In this document: in pieces, positions 45,820 through 55,038 of the stretch
How the letters are laid out: each line of letters starts with the position of its first letter
Position numbering within the stretch: the first letter of the stretch is position 1
DNA from: Haloarcula rubra
GTDB lineage: Archaea > Halobacteriota > Halobacteria > Halobacteriales > Haloarculaceae
Assembly (NCBI RefSeq): GCF_019599465.1
Contig: NZ_RKLR01000002.1
Coordinates: 496,001 to 560,000, forward strand
Reading direction: 5' to 3'
Length of the DNA stretch: 64,000 bases
The notes under the pieces: model-generated
Seen by the model: the letters and a program-made list of their open reading frames with translations, nothing else
What the model was told of the DNA's origin: nothing
The model's database searches: none
Made by a program: the position numbers and the translations under genes

Positions 45820-46823
45820 TGGGCGCGCCCGCCTTCTTACTCCAGTCGAGTCCGACCGACGCCGTCCTCTGGCCGCTGTACTGGCTGCTCGGCCTCTGGT
45901 CGGCGTTCCTGTCGTGGCTGGGTGGCGTCACCGGCCTCGAACTCCTCCAGTACGGGTTCATGCACCGCGCCGTCCTCGTCGGCCTCTGCATCGGCGTGAT
46001 GGCGCCGCTCATCGGCACCTTCCTCGTCCACCGGCAACTCGCGCTCATCGGCGACGCGCTGGCGCACACGGCGTTCGCCGGCGTCGCCGTGGGCCTGTTC
46101 CTCAACGCGGTCGTCGACCTCGGCGTGTCGCCGTACCTCACCGCCGTCGTCGTCGCGATGCTGTCGGCGCTGCTCATCGAACTCATCTCGGAGGCGACCG
46201 ACGCGTACAACGACGTCTCGATGGCCATCGTCCTCTCGACGGGGTTCGCCCTCGGGACGGTCCTCATCAGCCTCAACGCGGGCGGCCTCGCGGTCGGCAT
46301 CAACCAGTACCTCTTCGGCAATCTCTCGACCGTCTCGGCCGAGAACGCCGCCATCCTGCTCGTCCTGTTCGGCGTCGTCGTCGCCACCGTCGCCGTCACG
46401 CGCAACCAACTGCTGTACGTCACGTTCGACGAGACGGCGGCGGCCGTCTCGGGTATCCCGGTCGGCTGGTACAACCGACTGATGGTGATGCTGACGGCGC
46501 TCGTCGTCGTCGGCGCGATGCAGATAATGGGCGTCATCCTCGTCGCCGCGATGCTCGTCGTCCCGGTCGCCAGCGCGGCACAGGTCGCCAGCAGTTTCCG
46601 CTCGTCGCTGCTCACTTCCGTCGTCCTCGCCGAACTCGCCGTGACGCTCGGCATCGGCGTCGCCTACTACGGCGAAGCGACGGCCGGCGGCGTCATCGTC
46701 CTCGTCGCCGTCGCGATATACGTCGTCACCGTCCTCGCGGGCAAACTCCGCAGTCGCCTCGGCGACACGACGGCCGCGGACGTCGGCCGCATCTCGGCCG
46801 AGGACGAGTCGACCGCCGACTGA
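45819..46823 (+). CDS. znuB: Metal ABC transporter permease
   Basis: 334-residue ABC-3-type permease with eight or nine hydrophobic helices. Conserved segments are FMHRAVLVGLCIGVMAPLIG near the N-terminus, GDALAHTAFAGVAVG and VVGAMQIMGVILVAAMLVVP. Completes the Zn/Mn importer with znuA and znuC. Confidence 0.9.
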   Translation: MGAPAFLLQSSPTDAVLWPLYWLLGLWSAFLSWLGGVTGLELLQYGFMHRAVLVGLCIGVMAPLIGTFLVHRQLALIGDALAHTAFAGVAVGLFLNAVVDLGVSPYLTAVVVAMLSALLIELISEATDAYNDVSMAIVLSTGFALGTVLISLNAGGLAVGINQYLFGNLSTVSAENAAILLVLFGVVVATVAVTRNQLLYVTFDETAAAVSGIPVGWYNRLMVMLTALVVVGAMQIMGVILVAAMLVVPVASAAQVASSFRSSLLTSVVLAELAVTLGIGVAYYGEATAGGVIVLVAVAIYVVTVLAGKLRSRLGDTTAADVGRISAEDESTAD

Positions 46824-46836
46824 GTCGCTCTCGCCG

Positions 46837-47184
46837 TCAGACCAGCGCCGTCGCCACGACCCCGCCGAGCGCGACGCCGACGAGGGCGACGACGAGCGTC
46901 CCGCCCGCGTACAGCGCCGCCTCGCGGGGGTGGCCCAGTTCGGCCAGTCGTACCGTCTCGAAGGCGAACGACGAAAAGGTCGTGAAGGCCCCACAGAACC
47001 CGGTGCCGACGGCTAGCGCGACCGACTCGCCGACCGGCGCGACGACGAGTGCGCCCAGCAGGACGCTCCCCAGTACGTTCACCGTGAGCGTGTCCGCCCG
47101 GTTGCGTTCGAGGCGCGTCCCGACGAGGTGACGGCCCAGCGCGCCCGCCGTCCCGCCGAGGCCGACGAGCAGGAGGGGGTTCAC
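46837..47184 (-). CDS. crcB: Fluoride channel subunit CrcB (second)
   Basis: A 115-residue Fluc/CrcB protein with four helices. Family features are GGTAGALGRHLVG, the Asn in TLTVNVLGS and GFCGAFTTFSSF. The GTG at 47184 overlaps the stop of the upstream crcB as GTGA, giving the usual MNPLLLV start; a GTG at 47193 would add three residues. Two different CrcB subunits side by side suggest an antiparallel heterodimer that exports fluoride. Confidence 0.88.
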   Translation of the reverse strand: MNPLLLVGLGGTAGALGRHLVGTRLERNRADTLTVNVLGSVLLGALVVAPVGESVALAVGTGFCGAFTTFSSFAFETVRLAELGHPREAALYAGGTLVVALVGVALGGVVATALV

Positions 47185-47576
47185 GACACCCACCTCGCGA
47201 CGAGGCGGCCGAGGACGACGCCGAGGAACGCCAGCGCGTAGTTGGCCGCGACGTTCCCGACCGCGAGCATCGGGGGGAGCCCGCTCGTCTGGACGGCGAA
47301 CGTGCTGTACGTGGTGAACGAGGAGAGAAAGCCCGTGCCGACGACCAGACGCGTCTCCGCCGAGAGGACGTCCGCGAGGTGGGCCTCGTACAGCAACACC
47401 CCGAGCGCGAAACTCCCGGCGACGTTGACGAGGAGCGTCCCGACGACGGCGCCGTCGACGGTCCCTCCCCCGGGCACCGCAATCGAGACGGAGTGGCGCG
47501 CGACCGCCCCGACGAACCCCCCGAGCGCGACCAACAGGAGCGGTTCGGCCCGCGAGAGGGCGTGCGATTCGGTCAT
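47181..47576 (-). CDS. crcB: Fluoride channel subunit CrcB (first)
   Basis: A 131-residue CrcB protein: LVALGGFVGAVARHSV, the pore Asn in GTLLVNVAGSFALG and GFLSSFTTYSTFAVQ. It is longer at its N-terminus than its partner by an acidic tail. It is coupled to the second crcB and lies 28 nt after the HerA-like gene on the same strand. Confidence 0.88.
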   Translation of the reverse strand: MTESHALSRAEPLLLVALGGFVGAVARHSVSIAVPGGGTVDGAVVGTLLVNVAGSFALGVLLYEAHLADVLSAETRLVVGTGFLSSFTTYSTFAVQTSGLPPMLAVGNVAANYALAFLGVVLGRLVARWVS

Positions 47577-47604
47577 TACCGACCCCTCGCGGTGGCCCTA
47601 CTCG

Positions 47605-48645
47605 TCAGTTGTGATGTGCGCCGCTCACCCGCTCGGAGACGCGCGGACTCTCGCCTCCGTGAGGCGTCCGTCGCTCTCTGACTTGCACGTGGTGGACGGA
47701 CTCGGTCACGTCGTCGACGACCAGCGCCGCGCCCGTCGCCGTCGGGAGGCGGCCCTCGATACCGCCGTCGAGGTACGTGGGCCGCGCCTCTACGAGCGCC
47801 GCCACGTCCGCCTCGCTGGTCAGCCGATGGGCCAGCAGCAGGTCGGCCTGCGAGACGGCGACCGACGGCAGGGCGCTCGGGCGTTGCGTCGCCAGCCAGC
47901 AACTGACGCCCGGGTGGCGTCCCCGCGTCAGCAGGCGACGGAGCGCCCGGCCCGCGACGCCGTCGGTGAAGGCGTGGGCCTCGTCGACGAGGAGCCACGG
48001 CAGTCGTGGCGTCCTCTCGGCCACACGGGCGTCGTACAGCGTCCCGGCGACGGCCGCGAGGACGGCGTTCGCGGGCGCGCGGTCGACGCCAGAGAGGTCG
48101 AGGACCGTCACGCGCCCGCCGCAGAGCGACTCCAAGGACAGTCCCGTCGGGTCGAAGACATCCCACGTGGCGGCGAGCGAGAGGTGGTTGCTCGCGGCCC
48201 GCCTCGTGGCCGCGTCGGCGTCGCTCCCGTCGACCCACTCGGCCATCCCCGTCAGCGTCTCCCGCCGGGTCGCCGCCCGCCAGACCAGCGACCCCGGACC
48301 ACTCGCCGGGTCGAGTCCGAGGAGCGCACACCACAGCGACGGGTCCAGCGCGTCGGCCCGGACCCGTGGCTCGACCACCGTCGCGTCGATAGCGGCGTCC
48401 GAGAGCGGGGCGAACGCGCCCATCGGGTCTGCGACGACGGGTGCGACGCCCTCGGTGGCGGCCAGTTCCTCCAGCAGGACGCCCAGCGTGTACGTCTTGC
48501 CAGACCCGCGCTTGCCGACGACCAGCCCCGCGTGTGGCCGGTCGACGTCTACGTCCACCGGCGCGCCGTGGCTCCCGTCTCTCGCTCGGTAGTGACCGAG
48601 ACGCGCCGTGGGCCCGCGCTCGGCCGCTCGTCCGACGACGACCAT
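47605..48645 (-). CDS. HerA-like / DUF87 P-loop ATPase
   Basis: A 346-residue ATPase of the HerA/FtsK type. Walker A GKRGSGKT is at 44-51, Walker B WLLVDEAHAF in the middle, with ATQRPSALP as the sensor. The N-terminus is a short barrel-like domain (GHYRARDGSHGAPVDVDVDR). HerA acts with NurA in DNA end resection, but no nurA is adjacent and this protein is shorter than typical HerA, so its role is open. It lies 28 nt before crcB. Confidence 0.75.
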   Translation of the reverse strand: MVVVGRAAERGPTARLGHYRARDGSHGAPVDVDVDRPHAGLVVGKRGSGKTYTLGVLLEELAATEGVAPVVADPMGAFAPLSDAAIDATVVEPRVRADALDPSLWCALLGLDPASGPGSLVWRAATRRETLTGMAEWVDGSDADAATRRAASNHLSLAATWDVFDPTGLSLESLCGGRVTVLDLSGVDRAPANAVLAAVAGTLYDARVAERTPRLPWLLVDEAHAFTDGVAGRALRRLLTRGRHPGVSCWLATQRPSALPSVAVSQADLLLAHRLTSEADVAALVEARPTYLDGGIEGRLPTATGAALVVDDVTESVHHVQVRERRTPHGGESPRVSERVSGAHHN

Positions 48646-48720
48646 ACCGGCGCTGGCCGTGCCTTCGGACTTGAACCTCCGGCCGAGGGTTCAAGTGCGG
48701 AGCCGGGACCACGCCACCCC

Positions 48721-49164
48721 ATGAGCGACTCACTGTGGCGCGACGAACGGGCTATCGAGGGACTGCCGATTCGGCTGGTCATCGCGCTGGTCGTCGGCGT
48801 CGCCTGCCTGAGCGTGATGATGAGTACCATCTCCGGCATCGAGACGCTGCAGGTCACCGAAGTCGACGTGCAACCCCACCCGGAGGTGACGACGCCCGGG
48901 GAGCGCGAGGTGGCCGTCACCGTCGTCGACCCCGAAGGCGCGCCCGTCTCCGGCGCGACTGTCGTCGCGAAGAGCGGGACGGCGACGCTCGACAGCGTGG
49001 CGACGGCGGAGACGGGGGCGGCCGGCAACGCCACCCTCTCGCTGTCGCCGTCGCTGGGGGCGAACCAGCAGGAAGGGACGGTGGTCTTCGACGTGAAACC
49101 GCCGGCGAGCAGCAGCTATCGGGACAGCCGGTCGAACACGGACCTGCTCGTCGTGCGCGGCTAG
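48721..49164 (+). CDS. Membrane-anchored protein with carboxypeptidase-regulatory-like domain
   Basis: A 147-residue protein: RAIEGLPIRLVIALVVGVACL is a pilin-like N-terminal helix, and the rest is a single beta-sandwich (VTVVDPEGAPVSGATVVAKS, then TAETGAAGNATLSL) like carboxypeptidase-regulatory or Ig-type domains. Similar anchored proteins are common in haloarchaea, with no known function. It converges on the PCMT-like gene with a 4-bp overlap of ends. Confidence 0.7.
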   Translation: MSDSLWRDERAIEGLPIRLVIALVVGVACLSVMMSTISGIETLQVTEVDVQPHPEVTTPGEREVAVTVVDPEGAPVSGATVVAKSGTATLDSVATAETGAAGNATLSLSPSLGANQQEGTVVFDVKPPASSSYRDSRSNTDLLVVRG

Positions 49165-49889
49165 TCCCAGTCTATCCAGTCCTGCTCCCACCCGGTGCGG
49201 GACTGGGCGTTCCGTCGGGCGTGCTCTTGGTCCTCGCGGCGGGTCCGGTTGCGCTCGACGGTGTCGGCCTGTTCGCCCTCGACGAGCATCGGCCGGAACG
49301 CGACGCTGCCGAGCCGCTGGGCCTCGCCGTCGGCGTCGACGATGGCCAGCGTCTGCTGGTTGGCGCCCAGCGGCATCACCAGTCGCCCGTCGTCGGCCAG
49401 TTGCGCGAGCAGGGCACGGGGCGGTTCGATGGCCGCCGCTTCCAGCAGAATCCGGTCGTAGGGGGCGTACTCCGGCAGGCCGTCGGCGCCGTCCCGTCGG
49501 TCGACGAGGACGCCCTCGTAGCCGGCCTTCGCGAGGTTCTGCCGGGCGTCGATGACGAGTCGACGGGTGATGTCGATGGCCTGCACGTTCGCGGCGCCGA
49601 CCCGTTCGGCGAGGACGGCGGCAGTGTAGCCGACGCCGGCCCCGACGACGAGGACCTCGTCGCCGTCCTCGGGTGCCAGCGCTTCGAGCAACCGGGCGGC
49701 GGTGCTGGGCGAGAGGACGCGGGTTCCGAGTCGTTCGAACGGGCGGTCGGAGTAGGCCTGTTGCTCCCCGACGAAGGCCTCGCGCGGGACCGCACGCATC
49801 GCCGCCGACAGCCACGCGCTCTGGACGACACCCTTGCTGTCGTGTTGCAGGCTGTCGACCATGTCGCCGCGCAGTACCGCAGGGTCCAT
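49161..49889 (-). CDS. PCMT-family methyltransferase, divergent copy
   Basis: A 242-residue SAM-dependent protein related to protein-L-isoaspartate methyltransferase. Motif I is VLVVGAGVGYTAAVL, but the family TISAPHM segment is replaced by RVLSPSTAA and the C-terminal tail is long and charged (NRTRREDQEHARRNAQSRT). It may have a different substrate or have lost activity. It lies 64 nt downstream of the canonical pcm on the same strand. Confidence 0.78.
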   Translation of the reverse strand: MDPAVLRGDMVDSLQHDSKGVVQSAWLSAAMRAVPREAFVGEQQAYSDRPFERLGTRVLSPSTAARLLEALAPEDGDEVLVVGAGVGYTAAVLAERVGAANVQAIDITRRLVIDARQNLAKAGYEGVLVDRRDGADGLPEYAPYDRILLEAAAIEPPRALLAQLADDGRLVMPLGANQQTLAIVDADGEAQRLGSVAFRPMLVEGEQADTVERNRTRREDQEHARRNAQSRTGWEQDWIDWD

Positions 49890-49953
49890 ATCCGAGATTC
49901 CGGCCGGAGCTATATGAATCACGCGCCCCGCGGGTCGCCGCGGTATCGTCGGC

Positions 49954-50583
49954 TTACTGCAACCGGACGAACCGGACGGCGCCGTGGTCCTCACGGGCCA
50001 GCGACCCGTCGGGGCGTCGACGGGCACGGACCAGCGTCTGTCGGCGCTGGCCACCGACGGGTGCGAGCAACAGCCCTCCGGGCCGGACCTGTTCGACGAC
50101 GGCGCTCGGGAACTTCGAGGCCGCACACGTCAGGTACGCGCGGTCGTAGGAGGCGTACTCTGGCCACCCCTGTCTCCCGTCGCCCGCGCGGACCGAGACG
50201 TCGCCGTACCCCGTCTCTGCGAGCGTCTCGCGTGCTCGCCGGGCCAGTTCGTCGTGGTACTCGACGGTGTAGATGTCGGCCGAACCGACGAGTTCGGCGG
50301 TGACGGCGGCGTGGTAGCCACATCCGGTCCCGACTTCGAGGACGCGGTCGCCTCGCTGGAGGTCGAGTAGTTCCGCCATGATGGCCACCATGTGGGGCGC
50401 AGAGATCGTCTGGTCTCGGCCTATCGGGAGTGGCCGGTCGCGGTAGGCGTCGGTCCGGTACTCCTCTGGCACGAACCGGTGTCGTGGGACGGCCTCCATC
50501 GCCTCGAGAACTCGCTCGTCGTCGACGCGTCCCTCCCGGAGTCGGTCGACCAGTTCGGTGCGAGCGCGGGCCCAGTCGGGCAT
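49954..50583 (-). CDS. pcm: Protein-L-isoaspartate O-methyltransferase
   Basis: It methylates isoaspartyl residues in aged proteins for repair. The 209-residue protein has the conserved DQTISAPHMVAIM, SAM motif VLEVGTGCGYHAAV and GDGRQGWPEYASYDRAYLTC. Size is normal for the family. It starts 1 nt after the zinc-finger gene stop, forming an operon with it and the divergent paralogue. Confidence 0.9.
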   Translation of the reverse strand: MPDWARARTELVDRLREGRVDDERVLEAMEAVPRHRFVPEEYRTDAYRDRPLPIGRDQTISAPHMVAIMAELLDLQRGDRVLEVGTGCGYHAAVTAELVGSADIYTVEYHDELARRARETLAETGYGDVSVRAGDGRQGWPEYASYDRAYLTCAASKFPSAVVEQVRPGGLLLAPVGGQRRQTLVRARRRPDGSLAREDHGAVRFVRLQ

Positions 50584-50584
50584 C

Positions 50585-51238
50585 CTACCAGGCGGACCAG
50601 GCCGTCGAGGACTCGTCGCGGACGTACAACCGGTTGATGTCTTTCGCCACTGCGCTGTCGCCGTCGAAGTCCATCTTCTTGTGGTCGTAGCCGTGGGCGT
50701 CGTCGCGGACGTGGATGCCCTCCACCGTGAACTCCTCGTCGCCGAACGCCTCGGTCTCGCCGACGACGAACTCGAAGTCGCCGGGCACCTGCAGTTTGAA
50801 GCTCTCGGTCTCGTCGTGGCGCCCGTCCTTCGGGTGCATCGTGACGTTGACCGCGACGTTCCCCACCGCGCGGGACCAGATGGTCTCGACGGCCTCGACC
50901 GAGGCTTCCTCTTCGCGGCCCTCGTCGGTCTCCAGACTCGTGATGCGGACGGTGAGAACGGCCTCCTCGGTCTCCAGCAGGAACTCCTCGCCGACGGCGA
51001 GGTCCGCGTCCTCGGGGACGTCGACCTGCGCGGTGAACGATTCGCCGTCCTGGGAGACGACGACGTCTCTCTGGAGCGTGGTCTCCTCGGGCAACTGTTC
51101 CTTGTGGACGTGGTCGCAGTCGGTACAGCGGACGGTGACGTGGCCGCCGGGTTTGAGGACCTCGTGGACGGTCTCTAAGTCCGGCGAACAGGCCGGACAG
51201 GGGAGCGCGACGCGCTCTCCGGGTGTCGCTTCGGTCAT
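50585..51238 (-). CDS. HVO_0476-type zinc finger protein
   Basis: A 217-residue protein with an N-terminal zinc ribbon (CPAC ... CTDC, residues 14-41) followed by an acidic beta-rich region and a C-terminal segment YDHKKMDFDGDSAVAKDINR. I recognise it as the haloarchaeal HVO_0476-like family; function is unknown. It is the first gene of a minus-strand operon with pcm, which suggests a part in translation or protein quality control, but that is only context. Confidence 0.72.
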   Translation of the reverse strand: MTEATPGERVALPCPACSPDLETVHEVLKPGGHVTVRCTDCDHVHKEQLPEETTLQRDVVVSQDGESFTAQVDVPEDADLAVGEEFLLETEEAVLTVRITSLETDEGREEEASVEAVETIWSRAVGNVAVNVTMHPKDGRHDETESFKLQVPGDFEFVVGETEAFGDEEFTVEGIHVRDDAHGYDHKKMDFDGDSAVAKDINRLYVRDESSTAWSAW

Positions 51239-51329
51239 ACCTCCGTGTTGACCGCCCGGGCCTAAATGGTCGTCGCCACGGCTCTCGTCGTGGTTCTCCG
51301 TGGCACGGACCGGTCGCCGGCCCGACCGT

Positions 51330-52283
51330 TCACTCGCCCCGCGGCAGGTCCACTTCCACCCCGTCCGCGTACACGGTCGGCTCGGTCAGGATGCCGTCCA
51401 GATGGATGGGGGCGTGCGTGTCGCCGCCGATGGCGTGGTCGTCGCCGATGGCGATGTGGACGGTGCCGCCGGCCTTCTCGTCCAGCAGGACGGAGCCGAC
51501 GAGGTCGGTGACGGCGACGTTGGTACCGATGCCCAGTTCCGCGAGGTTGTAGGCGTCCCGGCCCACCTCGTCGGCGGCCGTCTCGACCTGTTCGCGGATA
51601 GCCGGGTCGTCGATGTCGGTGACGTAGCCGTCCGCGACTTCGAAGCGGAGTTCCCTCCCGTCGAGTTTCCCGTGAGGGCGCATCGTCCCGTCGACGACGA
51701 AGGTGCCGTCGGCCGTCTCCGGGGCGAGGAACACCTCGCCGGCCGGGAGGTTCGACATCTCGCCGGGTTCGTGGACGATGCCGGTGTCCACGTTCCACTC
51801 CCGGGATCCGACGCCGAACGTGATGTCCGTGCCCTGCGGCGAGGTGACCCGAATCTCGGCGGCGTCCGCGACCTGTGCGAGGACGTCCTCGCAGTGCTGT
51901 CGGATGGCCTCGTAGTCCGCGTCTAGCCCCATCAGGAACACGCCCTCGCTGATACCGGGGAGGGTGGCGACCCGCGCGCCGGCGGCGTTGGCCTCGCTGC
52001 GGGCCTCGGTGTGGCTCAGGCTCTTGGTCGTCGGCGCCAGCACCACGTCGGCGGTCCGCATCGCGCCGGCGACGGGGGCGGGCGGTTCCTCGCCGTGTTG
52101 GCTCCCCGGCGGGTAGCGCAGGAAGACGGTGTCGTCGGTAATCTCGGCGGCGACACGGTACAGCGCCTCGCCGATGGCCTCGCGCTCGTCGTCGGTCACG
52201 ACGGCACACGACTCGTCGGACTGGAGGTTCATGCACTGCCTGACGGCCGTCTCCGCCGGGGCGCGAAGGGAGGAGTTGTCCAT
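51330..52283 (-). CDS. M29-like aminopeptidase, short form
   Basis: A 317-residue relative of M29 aminopeptidases. Ligand motifs are E in NLPAGEVFLAPET, E in LAELGIGTN, H in DEKAGGTVHIAIG and H/D in HAPIHLDGIL. The Tyr that follows the His in true M29 enzymes (GRAYD in the 23.5-kb gene) is absent here (IAIGDDHA). It may be an amidase-like relative rather than a peptidase. Divergent from GAPDH. Confidence 0.75.
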   Translation of the reverse strand: MDNSSLRAPAETAVRQCMNLQSDESCAVVTDDEREAIGEALYRVAAEITDDTVFLRYPPGSQHGEEPPAPVAGAMRTADVVLAPTTKSLSHTEARSEANAAGARVATLPGISEGVFLMGLDADYEAIRQHCEDVLAQVADAAEIRVTSPQGTDITFGVGSREWNVDTGIVHEPGEMSNLPAGEVFLAPETADGTFVVDGTMRPHGKLDGRELRFEVADGYVTDIDDPAIREQVETAADEVGRDAYNLAELGIGTNVAVTDLVGSVLLDEKAGGTVHIAIGDDHAIGGDTHAPIHLDGILTEPTVYADGVEVDLPRGE

Positions 52284-52396
52284 ACGGACGCCTCGGCCCG
52301 GTCGGGATTAACTCTTGGTGGAAACTCGGGGGTGGACGAACGTCGAAACCACCGCCGTGTGTCGTGGTAACAGGGTCCGATAGTACAACTATCCGA

Positions 52397-52418
52397 GTTA
52401 ATTTCTATCATCATTAAC
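52397..52418. promoter_or_regulatory. Inverted repeat upstream of GAPDH promoter
   Basis: GTTAAT-N10-ATTAAC is a perfect 6-bp inverted repeat directly upstream of the GAPDH TATA region (AAAGAATAT at 52422-52430). Relative to the predicted leaderless start at about 52453 it covers -56 to -35, a typical activator position in archaea. It may control the gap gene in response to sugar supply. Confidence 0.5.
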
Positions 52419-52455
52419 CGCAAAGAATATCCTCTCACCCCGTGAACAGTCGTCC

Positions 52456-53520
52456 ATGCTCCACGTGGGCATCAACGGCTTTGGCACCATCGGCAAACGG
52501 GTCGCTGACGCGGTCCGTGTCCAGCCGGATATGACGGTGGCGGGCGTCTCCAAGCGCTCCCCGAACTTCGAGGCAACTATCGCAGACGACCGCGGCTACG
52601 ACCTCTACGCGGCCGGCGAGGACGGCAGGGTTCCGTTCGACGCCGCCGGTCTCGACACCGCCGGCACGGTACACGACCTCGTCGAGGTCAGTGACGTCGT
52701 CGTCGACACGACGCCGGGCGGCGTCGGCGCATCCAACGCCGAAATCTACGAGGACCACGACACGCCGGCCATCTTCCAGGGCGGCGAGGACCCCGACGTC
52801 GCCGACGTGAGCTTCGTCGCTCGCGCCAACTACGACGCCGCCGTGGGTGCCGACAGCGCCCGCGTGGTCTCCTGCAACACGACCGGTCTCTCACGCCTGT
52901 TCGCCCCTCTAGAGGAGACTTACGGCATCGAGAAGGCGCGCGTCACACTGGTCCGCCGGGGTGGCGACCCCGGACAGACCTCGCGCGGCCCCATCAACGA
53001 CACACTCCCGGACCCCGTCGAGATTCCCTCCCACCACGGCCCCGACGTCAAGACGGTGTTCCCGGACCTCGACATCGACACGATGGGGATGAAGGTGCCG
53101 ACCACGCAGATGCACACCCACAGCGTCAACGTCACGCTGGAGTCGACGCCGTCGGCCGAGGCGGTCCGTGAACTGCTGGGTCGGGAGTCACGCCTGTTCC
53201 TCATCCCCGAGACGCTCGGTATCGACGGCGCCGGGAAACTCAAAGAGTACACTCGCGACGCCGGCCGCCCGCGCGGCGACGTCTGGGAGAACTGCATCTG
53301 GGCGGAGTCGGTCACCGTCGAGGACAACGACCTCTACCTGTTCCAGGCCATCCACCAGGAGGCCGACGTGGTCCCCGAGAACATCGACGCGGTGCGTGCC
53401 CTCTCGGAACGGACCGCCAGCGCCCGCCAGAGCATCGACCGGACCAACGACGCACTCGGCGTCGGCCGCGGACTCGTCGAACACGAGGGGAACGCCCCCC
53501 GAAGCACTGCCGACGACTGA
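52456..53520 (+). CDS. gap: Type II glyceraldehyde-3-phosphate dehydrogenase
   Basis: The archaeal type II phosphorylating GAPDH, here probably serving gluconeogenesis and the lower glycolytic steps. The 354-residue protein starts [18 protein letters not shown], has the catalytic Cys in [10 protein letters not shown] and the family segment [14 protein letters not shown]. Start at 52456 is leaderless behind AAAGAATAT. It converges on a phosphoesterase gene after 15 bp. Confidence 0.93.
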   Translation: MLHVGINGFGTIGKRVADAVRVQPDMTVAGVSKRSPNFEATIADDRGYDLYAAGEDGRVPFDAAGLDTAGTVHDLVEVSDVVVDTTPGGVGASNAEIYEDHDTPAIFQGGEDPDVADVSFVARANYDAAVGADSARVVSCNTTGLSRLFAPLEETYGIEKARVTLVRRGGDPGQTSRGPINDTLPDPVEIPSHHGPDVKTVFPDLDIDTMGMKVPTTQMHTHSVNVTLESTPSAEAVRELLGRESRLFLIPETLGIDGAGKLKEYTRDAGRPRGDVWENCIWAESVTVEDNDLYLFQAIHQEADVVPENIDAVRALSERTASARQSIDRTNDALGVGRGLVEHEGNAPRSTADD

Positions 53521-53535
53521 CCGACCGGTCGCCGG

Positions 53536-54027
53536 TCAGCCCAGTTCGTGGAACGTCAGGTCGCCGCTCTCTGTATCCAACGTCGCCACCGAGAACGGGT
53601 CCGAGGCCGGCGGGATGGCGATGCCGCCGGGGTTGATTCGTACCGTCCCCTCGTACTCCTCGGTGCCGGCCTCGTGCGTGTGACCGTGACAGACGTAGTC
53701 GTACGTCCCGCACTCGACGAGTGCGTCGACGATAGCGCCGCTCGTCCCGTGGTACACCGCGAACTCGGCGCCGTCGAGGGTCAGTTCGCCCATCTCGCCG
53801 AGGTAGGTGCCGAACTCCTCGACGGTCGATTCGAGCGCCCACTCGCCGTCGTTGTTGCCGCGGACGGCGTAGAACGCCCAGTCGCCGTCGAACGGCGTCG
53901 CCGAGAACGGGGCGACGAAGTCCCCGCAGTGAACCACCGTCTCGACGCCCGCGTCGTCGAACGTCTCGACGGCCGCCTCGACCAGTCCCGTGTTGTCGTG
54001 CGTATCGGAGACGATGCCGACCTGCAT
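53536..54027 (-). CDS. YfcE-type metallophosphoesterase
   Basis: A 163-residue phosphodiesterase of the MJ0936/YfcE type. All four metal motifs are present: DTHDN near the start, HCGD, GNND and GHTH. The natural substrate is not known; related enzymes act on cyclic and model phosphodiesters in vitro with Mn or Ni. Convergent with gap. Confidence 0.88.
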   Translation of the reverse strand: MQVGIVSDTHDNTGLVEAAVETFDDAGVETVVHCGDFVAPFSATPFDGDWAFYAVRGNNDGEWALESTVEEFGTYLGEMGELTLDGAEFAVYHGTSGAIVDALVECGTYDYVCHGHTHEAGTEEYEGTVRINPGGIAIPPASDPFSVATLDTESGDLTFHELG

Positions 54028-54118
54028 GGACTGGCGTTCGCCGGGTGGTCACAAGAACGTACCCCTCGCCGCGTCCGCTCCCGCGAGGCTTTTGTCCCGC
54101 AGGAGCGAACCCCAGTCA

Positions 54119-54367
54119 ATGGCACAGGGTATCCTCGACACGCTGGGACTGATGGCCATCGTCGTACTGGCGATTCCGGTCGGCCTGTTCGGCGTCGAGC
54201 ACCTCGTCCGGGGCGAGATGGTCGCCGGTGTCGTCTACCTCGGCATCGCCGTCGGGATGGTCGTGATAGAGCAGTACCTCACGACGCCGACTGACGTCCC
54301 GGGGATGGTCGCGGAGAAGACGGTCGGCGCCGTCGTCAAGACCGACGACCCGGCCGACGAGGACTAG
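54119..54367 (+). CDS. Small two-helix membrane protein
   Basis: An 82-residue protein with two hydrophobic segments ([20 protein letters not shown] and [17 protein letters not shown]) and a hydrophilic acidic tail. It seems to be a conserved haloarchaeal type of unknown function. The ATG at 54119 is chosen because the frame upstream lies antisense to the phosphoesterase. It converges on the PIN-domain gene with a 4-bp overlap. Confidence 0.68.
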   Translation: MAQGILDTLGLMAIVVLAIPVGLFGVEHLVRGEMVAGVVYLGIAVGMVVIEQYLTTPTDVPGMVAEKTVGAVVKTDDPADED

Positions 54368-55038
54368 CGCTCCGACCGCCAGCGGTCGGGGTCGTCCGCC
54401 GCGAGATACTCCGTCAGCAGGGAGGGGAAACTCCGGCCCTTGAGGTACCGTAGCCCGAAGTCCTCCGCCCAGTTGATGATGCCCTGGTCCTCCGTGACGA
54501 CGCCGGCGTCCAGTTCCTTCGCCAGCATCAGGAGGTCGAAGTCCTCGCGGGAGTCCAGCACCCCCTGCCGGAGGGTGTCGCGGTACTCGTCGCGCAGGTC
54601 GGAGATGACCTTGTCCACCTCTGTCATGTGGTCGTGTTCCTCGACCGTCTCAGCGCGGGACTCCTCGGCCTTCCGGACGGCCTTCTCGGAGACGCGCAGG
54701 CCGCGGTCGACCCGGTCGGACATCTCGTCGATGAACTTGTAGACGAGGTCGGCGGGGACCATCACCTCGTGGTGGGCCGGCGCCTTCGTGATGACCCACG
54801 TGTCCAGTTTCGTCAGCACGTCGTCGCTGACGTCGCGGTTCTCCAACATCCCCGTCAACTCCGCTTTGATGGAGGGCGGCATGTAACAGGAGATGTTGTG
54901 AATCTGCTTCGCCGCCGCGACGAGCTCCAGGAGCTCCCGACACGCCGCCTCGACGTCCTGGTCCGGTCCCCGTATCTCCGTCGTGAGAAACAGCGAGGTG
55001 TCCAGCACGAACCGTTGCTTGAGCGGGCGGTCGGCCAT
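54364..55038 (-). CDS. RNA ligase partner protein (PIN-domain type)
   Basis: A 224-residue protein of the archaeal RNA ligase partner family, with a PIN-like fold: [10 protein letters not shown] near the start carries the first Asp, and [20 protein letters not shown] the later acidic cluster. It always accompanies Rnl3 RNA ligase genes and here is divergent from one, sharing an 87-bp promoter region. It may be a nuclease providing ends for the ligase; that is inference from the fold. Confidence 0.85.
   Translation of the reverse strand: MADRPLKQRFVLDTSLFLTTEIRGPDQDVEAACRELLELVAAAKQIHNISCYMPPSIKAELTGMLENRDVSDDVLTKLDTWVITKAPAHHEVMVPADLVYKFIDEMSDRVDRGLRVSEKAVRKAEESRAETVEEHDHMTEVDKVISDLRDEYRDTLRQGVLDSREDFDLLMLAKELDAGVVTEDQGIINWAEDFGLRYLKGRSFPSLLTEYLAADDPDRWRSER

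Noticed and set aside
47581-48733. Arg/Gly-rich alternative frame over the HerA-like gene
   Set aside because: No motif, whereas the chosen frame has intact Walker A and B.
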